Assembly: GCA_014377705.1 (NCBI GenBank)
Contig: JACMPC010000132.1
Coordinates: 1 to 50,536 of the forward strand
Direction of reading: 5' to 3'
From: Dermatophilaceae bacterium
Lineage (GTDB): Bacteria > Actinomycetota > Actinomycetes > Actinomycetales > Dermatophilaceae
Length of the DNA: 50,536 nucleotides
Shown: piece by piece, positions 47,226 through 50,536 of the stretch
How positions within the stretch are numbered: position 1 is the first letter of the stretch
Layout: each line of letters begins with the position of its first letter
Translations under genes and position numbers: made by a program
Notes under the pieces: generated by a model
Database searches by the model: none
What the model was told of the DNA's origin: nothing
What the model saw: only the letters and a program-made list of their open reading frames with translations

Positions 47226-50018
47226 ATGGCCACCTCAACCGGCGCCGCGCAGACCTCGGTCGACGCGTTTGCCCAGGGTTTCGACTTCCCCTTCGACGAC
47301 TTCCAGGTGGAGGCGTGCGTGGCTGTCGCCGACGGGGCGGGGGTGCTGGTGGCGGCGCCCACCGGTGCGGGCAAGACCATCGTGGGGGAGTTCGCGGTGT
47401 TCCTGGCCCTGGCCACCGGGCGCAAGGCGTTCTACACCACCCCGATCAAGGCGTTGTCCAACCAGAAGTATGCCGACCTGGTCGCCCGTCATGGTGCCGA
47501 CAACGTCGGTCTGCTGACCGGCGACTCCTCCATCAACGGTGAGGCCCCGGTGGTCGTGATGACCACCGAGGTGCTGCGCAACATGATGTATGCCGGGTCC
47601 GGCACCCTGCGCGGGCTCGGCTTCGTGGTGATGGACGAGGTGCACTACCTCGCCGACCGCTTCCGGGGCGCGGTCTGGGAGGAGGTGATCATCCACCTGC
47701 CGCAGGACGTACAGGTGATCTCGCTGTCAGCGACCGTGAGCAATGCCGAGGAGTTCGGCGCCTGGCTCGGCGAGGTCCGTGGCGACACGGTGGTGATCGT
47801 CGAGGAGCACCGGCCGGTGCCGTTGTGGCAGCACATGATGGTCGGGCAGGGCCTGTACGACCTCTTCACCGATGAGGTCCCGGCCGAGACCGGGATCCCC
47901 GACCCCACCAAGGTCAATCCCGAGCTGCTGGAACGCATCCGGGCCGGCGACAGGGCTGGTGCCCATGAGGGCCCGGGCCGGGGCCGCGATGGCGGCTCTG
48001 ACCGGCGCGGGCGCAGGGGAGCCGGATCCGGCGCAGGCGGGGGACATGACCGGGGGGGTCGCCCGGCCCGGCAGGGTGGCCGGTTCGGCGGCGGGCCGAG
48101 CCGTTCCGAGGTGATCGAACGCCTGAACCGCGACGGGCTTTTGCCGGCGATCACCTTCATCTTCAGCCGGATCGGCTGCACCTCCGCCGTGAGCCAGCTG
48201 CTGGCAGGCGGCATGCGGCTGATCCCGCCGGTGGAGGGGGACCGGATCCGGCGCACCGTCGAGGAGCGGATCCAGGGACTGGCCGACGAGGACCTTGACG
48301 TGCTGGGGTACTGGGAGTTCGTCGAGGGGCTCACCCGCGGCTTCGCGGCACACCACGCCGGGATGCTGCCGACCTTCCGGGAGATCGTGGAGGAGCTCTT
48401 CACCGCCGGCCGGATCCGCGCGGTGTTCGCCACCGAGACCCTGGCGCTGGGCATCAACATGCCGGCTCGCTCCGTGGTCCTGGAGCGGCTGGTCAAGTTC
48501 AACGGAGAGATGCACGCGGACATCACCCCGGCCGAGTACACCCAGCTGACCGGACGCGCCGGGCGGCGGGGCATCGACATCGAGGGTCACGCCGTCGTGC
48601 TCTACCACCGGGGCCTGGACCCGCTGGCGGTGGGCGGCCTGGCGTCGACGCGCACGTACCCGCTGAAGTCCAGCTTCCGCCCGACGTACAACATGGCGGT
48701 CAACCTGGTCGGGCAGGTGGGGCGCCAGCCGGCCCGCGAGATCCTGGAGACGTCGTTCGCGCAGTTCCAGGCAGACCGCGCGGTGGTCGGCATGGCCCTG
48801 ACCGTCAAGCGCAACGAAGAGGCACTGGCCGGCTATGCCGAGTCGATGACCTGCGACTTGGGCGACTTCACCGCGTATGCCGCTCTGCGCAACGAGATTC
48901 GCGACGTCGAGAGGGAGGCCGCCAAGGCGCGGTCGGCCAGCCGGCGGGCCGCTGCTGCGGTCAGCCTGGAGCGGCTCCGCACCGGCGACGTCATCAGGCT
49001 TCCCGGAGGCCGGCGCTCGGGCTATGCGATCGTCATTGCCGGCAACTCCGGCGGCAAGAAGGAGAGCGCCTCGCCCACCGTGCTGACCTCGGACGCCCAG
49101 GTCCGACGGCTCACGATGATGGACCTCAACACCCCGGTGGAGCCGGTCACCAGCCTCAGTGTCCCCAAGCACTTCAACGCCCGAAATGCCAAGTCTCGCA
49201 GAGACCTTGCGGCCACCATGCGGGCCAAGGTGCCGCACGACCCGCCACCGGAGCGGCATACTGGATCGGCAGGGTCGGGGGAGGAACAGCGGGTCGGTGA
49301 GCTGCGCCGGCTGATGCGCGCACACCCCTGCCACGGGTGCCCCGATCGCGAGGGCCACGCACGCTGGGCCGAACGCTGGTGGCGGCTGCGTCGCGAGACA
49401 GACCGGGTCGCCCGCACCGTCGAGGGCCGGAGCAACTCCGTGGCCCGCACCTTCGACCGGGTCTGCGAGCTGCTGGTGGACCTGGGCTATCTCACCGAGG
49501 GCGGCGCCGGGGTGACCCCCGATGGCGACCACCTCAAACGGCTCTACACCGAGAAGGACCTGTTGACCGCCGAGTGCCTGCGCCTCGGCTTCTGGAAGCG
49601 TCTCGACCCGCCTAGCCTGGCCGCGATCGTCTCCACCCTCGTGCACGAGCCGCGACGCGACGAGGGTGACGTGTCGCCACGGATGCCCAACGACGACGTC
49701 CGTGAGGCCTTCGATGCCATGGTCCGGCGGTGGAGTCAGCTGGAGGACAGCGAACGCTCGCACATGTTGCCGATGACCAGCGCGCCAGAGGCCGGGATGG
49801 CCTGGATGATGCATCGCTGGGCCAGCGGGCAGCGTCTCGAGGTGGTCATGCGCGAGAGCGAGGTGGGGGCCGGTGACTTCGTCCGGCGCTGCAAGCAGGT
49901 CGTCGACCTGCTCGGTCAGATCGGTGACGCGGCTCCGGACCGGACTCTGTCTGTCACGGCGAGGCGCGCCATCGACGCCGTGATGCGAGGCGTGGTCGCC
50001 GCGGACCGGATCGACTGA
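47226..50018 (+). CDS. helY: DEAD/DEAH-box helicase HelY (Ski2/Mtr4-like)
   Basis: This 930-residue superfamily 2 helicase is related to Ski2/Mtr4 RNA helicases. Walker A is APTGAGKT (Lys50). The DEVH box is at residues 137-140. SLSATVSNAEEFGAWLG is motif III. Motif VI is in QLTGRAGRRGID. A C-terminal DSHCT-like domain follows (VVDLLGQIGDAAPD region). Residues about 239-292 form an Arg/Gly-rich insert (GRGRDGGSDRRGRRGAG) between the two RecA lobes, more extended than I expect for the family. HelY lies beside tatC in mycobacteria (Rv2092c). ATG 47226 is set by the family start. Confidence 0.94.
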   Translation: MATSTGAAQTSVDAFAQGFDFPFDDFQVEACVAVADGAGVLVAAPTGAGKTIVGEFAVFLALATGRKAFYTTPIKALSNQKYADLVARHGADNVGLLTGDSSINGEAPVVVMTTEVLRNMMYAGSGTLRGLGFVVMDEVHYLADRFRGAVWEEVIIHLPQDVQVISLSATVSNAEEFGAWLGEVRGDTVVIVEEHRPVPLWQHMMVGQGLYDLFTDEVPAETGIPDPTKVNPELLERIRAGDRAGAHEGPGRGRDGGSDRRGRRGAGSGAGGGHDRGGRPARQGGRFGGGPSRSEVIERLNRDGLLPAITFIFSRIGCTSAVSQLLAGGMRLIPPVEGDRIRRTVEERIQGLADEDLDVLGYWEFVEGLTRGFAAHHAGMLPTFREIVEELFTAGRIRAVFATETLALGINMPARSVVLERLVKFNGEMHADITPAEYTQLTGRAGRRGIDIEGHAVVLYHRGLDPLAVGGLASTRTYPLKSSFRPTYNMAVNLVGQVGRQPAREILETSFAQFQADRAVVGMALTVKRNEEALAGYAESMTCDLGDFTAYAALRNEIRDVEREAAKARSASRRAAAAVSLERLRTGDVIRLPGGRRSGYAIVIAGNSGGKKESASPTVLTSDAQVRRLTMMDLNTPVEPVTSLSVPKHFNARNAKSRRDLAATMRAKVPHDPPPERHTGSAGSGEEQRVGELRRLMRAHPCHGCPDREGHARWAERWWRLRRETDRVARTVEGRSNSVARTFDRVCELLVDLGYLTEGGAGVTPDGDHLKRLYTEKDLLTAECLRLGFWKRLDPPSLAAIVSTLVHEPRRDEGDVSPRMPNDDVREAFDAMVRRWSQLEDSERSHMLPMTSAPEAGMAWMMHRWASGQRLEVVMRESEVGAGDFVRRCKQVVDLLGQIGDAAPDRTLSVTARRAIDAVMRGVVAADRID

Positions 50019-50118
50019 CTCGCAGGGCTCGTTCTGGCATGGTCTCTGGTGGTCAGGTGGGTCTGAGTACGGCAGCACGACGAGGTGAAGGTGGGTAGTT
50101 CACTCGTGGGCTTCTGAC
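50019..50118. other. helY downstream spacer
   Basis: About 100 nt without recognisable signals. It is less GC-biased than helY and marks the return to accessory-type DNA. Confidence 0.3.
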
Positions 50119-50292
50119 ATGCTTGATCGCTGTAGTCCGGTGGCGGGCACGGTTCGAGGCATCGGCACTTTTTATCTGGAGCCTGCGAAGGCGTCCCGGG
50201 TGGTAAAGCAGGCTCATTTGTGTCAGCTGCCGAAGAAACAGGTGATGGCGGCGGCTGTCGCTGGTGGGACGGTCACTGTCCGTAATTGCTGA
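50119..50292 (+). CDS. small open frame of unknown nature
   Basis: The frame encodes 57 residues from ATG 50119, containing TFYLEPAKASRVVKQAHLCQL and ending VTVRNC. GC content is lower than in the neighbours. No ribosome-binding site or family is recognised. It may be a remnant of a larger gene, since the next fragment also looks truncated. Confidence 0.25.
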   Translation: MLDRCSPVAGTVRGIGTFYLEPAKASRVVKQAHLCQLPKKQVMAAAVAGGTVTVRNC

Positions 50293-50387
50293 ACCTGACC
50301 CTGTTGTGTGCCTACCACCGCACCAACGTCCATCGACGCGATCTGACCGCGACCGTCACCGCCTTCGACGTCGTCTGGCACACCTGA
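50292..50387 (+). pseudogene. possible HNH endonuclease C-terminal scrap
   Basis: A 31-codon open stretch reads NLTLLCAYHRTNVHRRDLTA. This resembles the C-terminal metal-binding end of DUF222/13E12-type HNH endonucleases ('NLTLLCxYHHxxxHRRGW'). It is preceded in frame by a stop, so no intact gene exists. The evidence is a short motif only. Confidence 0.35.
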
Positions 50388-50435
50388 GCGGGACTGTTGC
50401 CATTTTCGCCTCTTTGCCTCGTGATCCTCAGCTGT

Positions 50436-50536
50436 CTAGTGCCCGTCTGGCTGGTCTGGCGAGAAGGGCCATTCCTCGAACCAGGAGCACCGACCGTCTG
50501 GGGCGAAACGGAGCACCCACAGGTCACGCCAGGGCC
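50436..50536 (-). CDS. NTF2/SnoaL-like protein, C-terminal end, partial
   Basis: The gene enters from the right edge. 32 codons end in TAG at 50436-50438 and contain WRDLWVLRFAPDGRCSWFEE then WPFSPDQP. This matches the closing strands of nuclear transport factor 2-like proteins ('WRDLWVxRFDxDGRCxxFxEW'). Function cannot be assigned from this fragment. Confidence 0.55.
   Translation of the reverse strand, partial: PWRDLWVLRFAPDGRCSWFEEWPFSPDQPDGH

Noticed and set aside
47727-50078. Antisense frame of 783 codons over helY
   Set aside because: The sense strand has all helicase motifs; the antisense product has no recognisable feature.

Overview
The window is high-GC actinobacterial DNA. It carries the actinobacterial core locus that runs from undecaprenyl-diphosphate phosphatase and mycothiol synthesis (mshC) through metH, trmI and the Pup-proteasome genes to pafBC, tatAC and helY. 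From general knowledge, the order resembles Mycobacterium tuberculosis Rv2092c-Rv2136c. Mycothiol, pupylation and an F420-type oxidoreductase together indicate Actinomycetota. Gene content and order look most like Micrococcales, possibly the Intrasporangiaceae/Dermatophilaceae group. That finer placement is inference.

Layout. 1-3383 is an accessory edge: the tail of an ECF sigma factor, an alpha/beta hydrolase broken by an ISL3-type transposase remnant, a scrap of an HTH gene, then a lectin-like repeat protein fused to a papain-like protease, with a partner of unknown function. 3384-12009 holds tRNA-Leu(GAG), an M20 peptidase, small conserved genes, an aldo/keto reductase, an LLM oxidoreductase, uppP, corA, and a trio of actinobacterial proteins (phosphatase-like, DUF3090, SCO1664-like kinase fold) that travels with mshC. 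12230-18957 holds mshC, a dihydrofolate-reductase-like pseudogene, a PAC2 protein, metH and a HAD phosphatase. 19021-23368 is a MocR regulator divergent from a semialdehyde dehydrogenase and a class III aminotransferase, which looks like a beta-alanine-type catabolic unit. 23458-27388 holds a GNAT pseudogene, a RecB-type nuclease, an M50 protease and trmI.

The proteasome locus spans 27461-44613: arc (Mpa), a DUF3054 membrane protein, dop, pup-prcB-prcA plus a translationally coupled SDR, then a three-gene coiled-coil operon on the opposite strand (two DivIVA-like tandem paralogues and a long coiled-coil protein), then pafA, two FKBP isomerases, a DUF3866 protein and pafB-pafC. Pup is activated by Dop and ligated to proteins by PafA. 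Arc/Mpa unfolds the tagged proteins and the PrcAB core degrades them. PafBC is the DNA-damage-responsive activator encoded downstream. A small membrane protein, tatA, tatC, a lipid-kinase-family gene and helY follow. 50019-50536 is again accessory debris, ending in a partial NTF2-like gene.

Three patterns cut across the window. At least 19 start codons lie 6-8 nt after a TAnnnT hexamer, the expected arrangement for leaderless transcripts. Several convergent gene pairs are separated by long interrupted palindromes. Short tandem repeats, several with a 15-bp period, occur at gene edges and inside genes.
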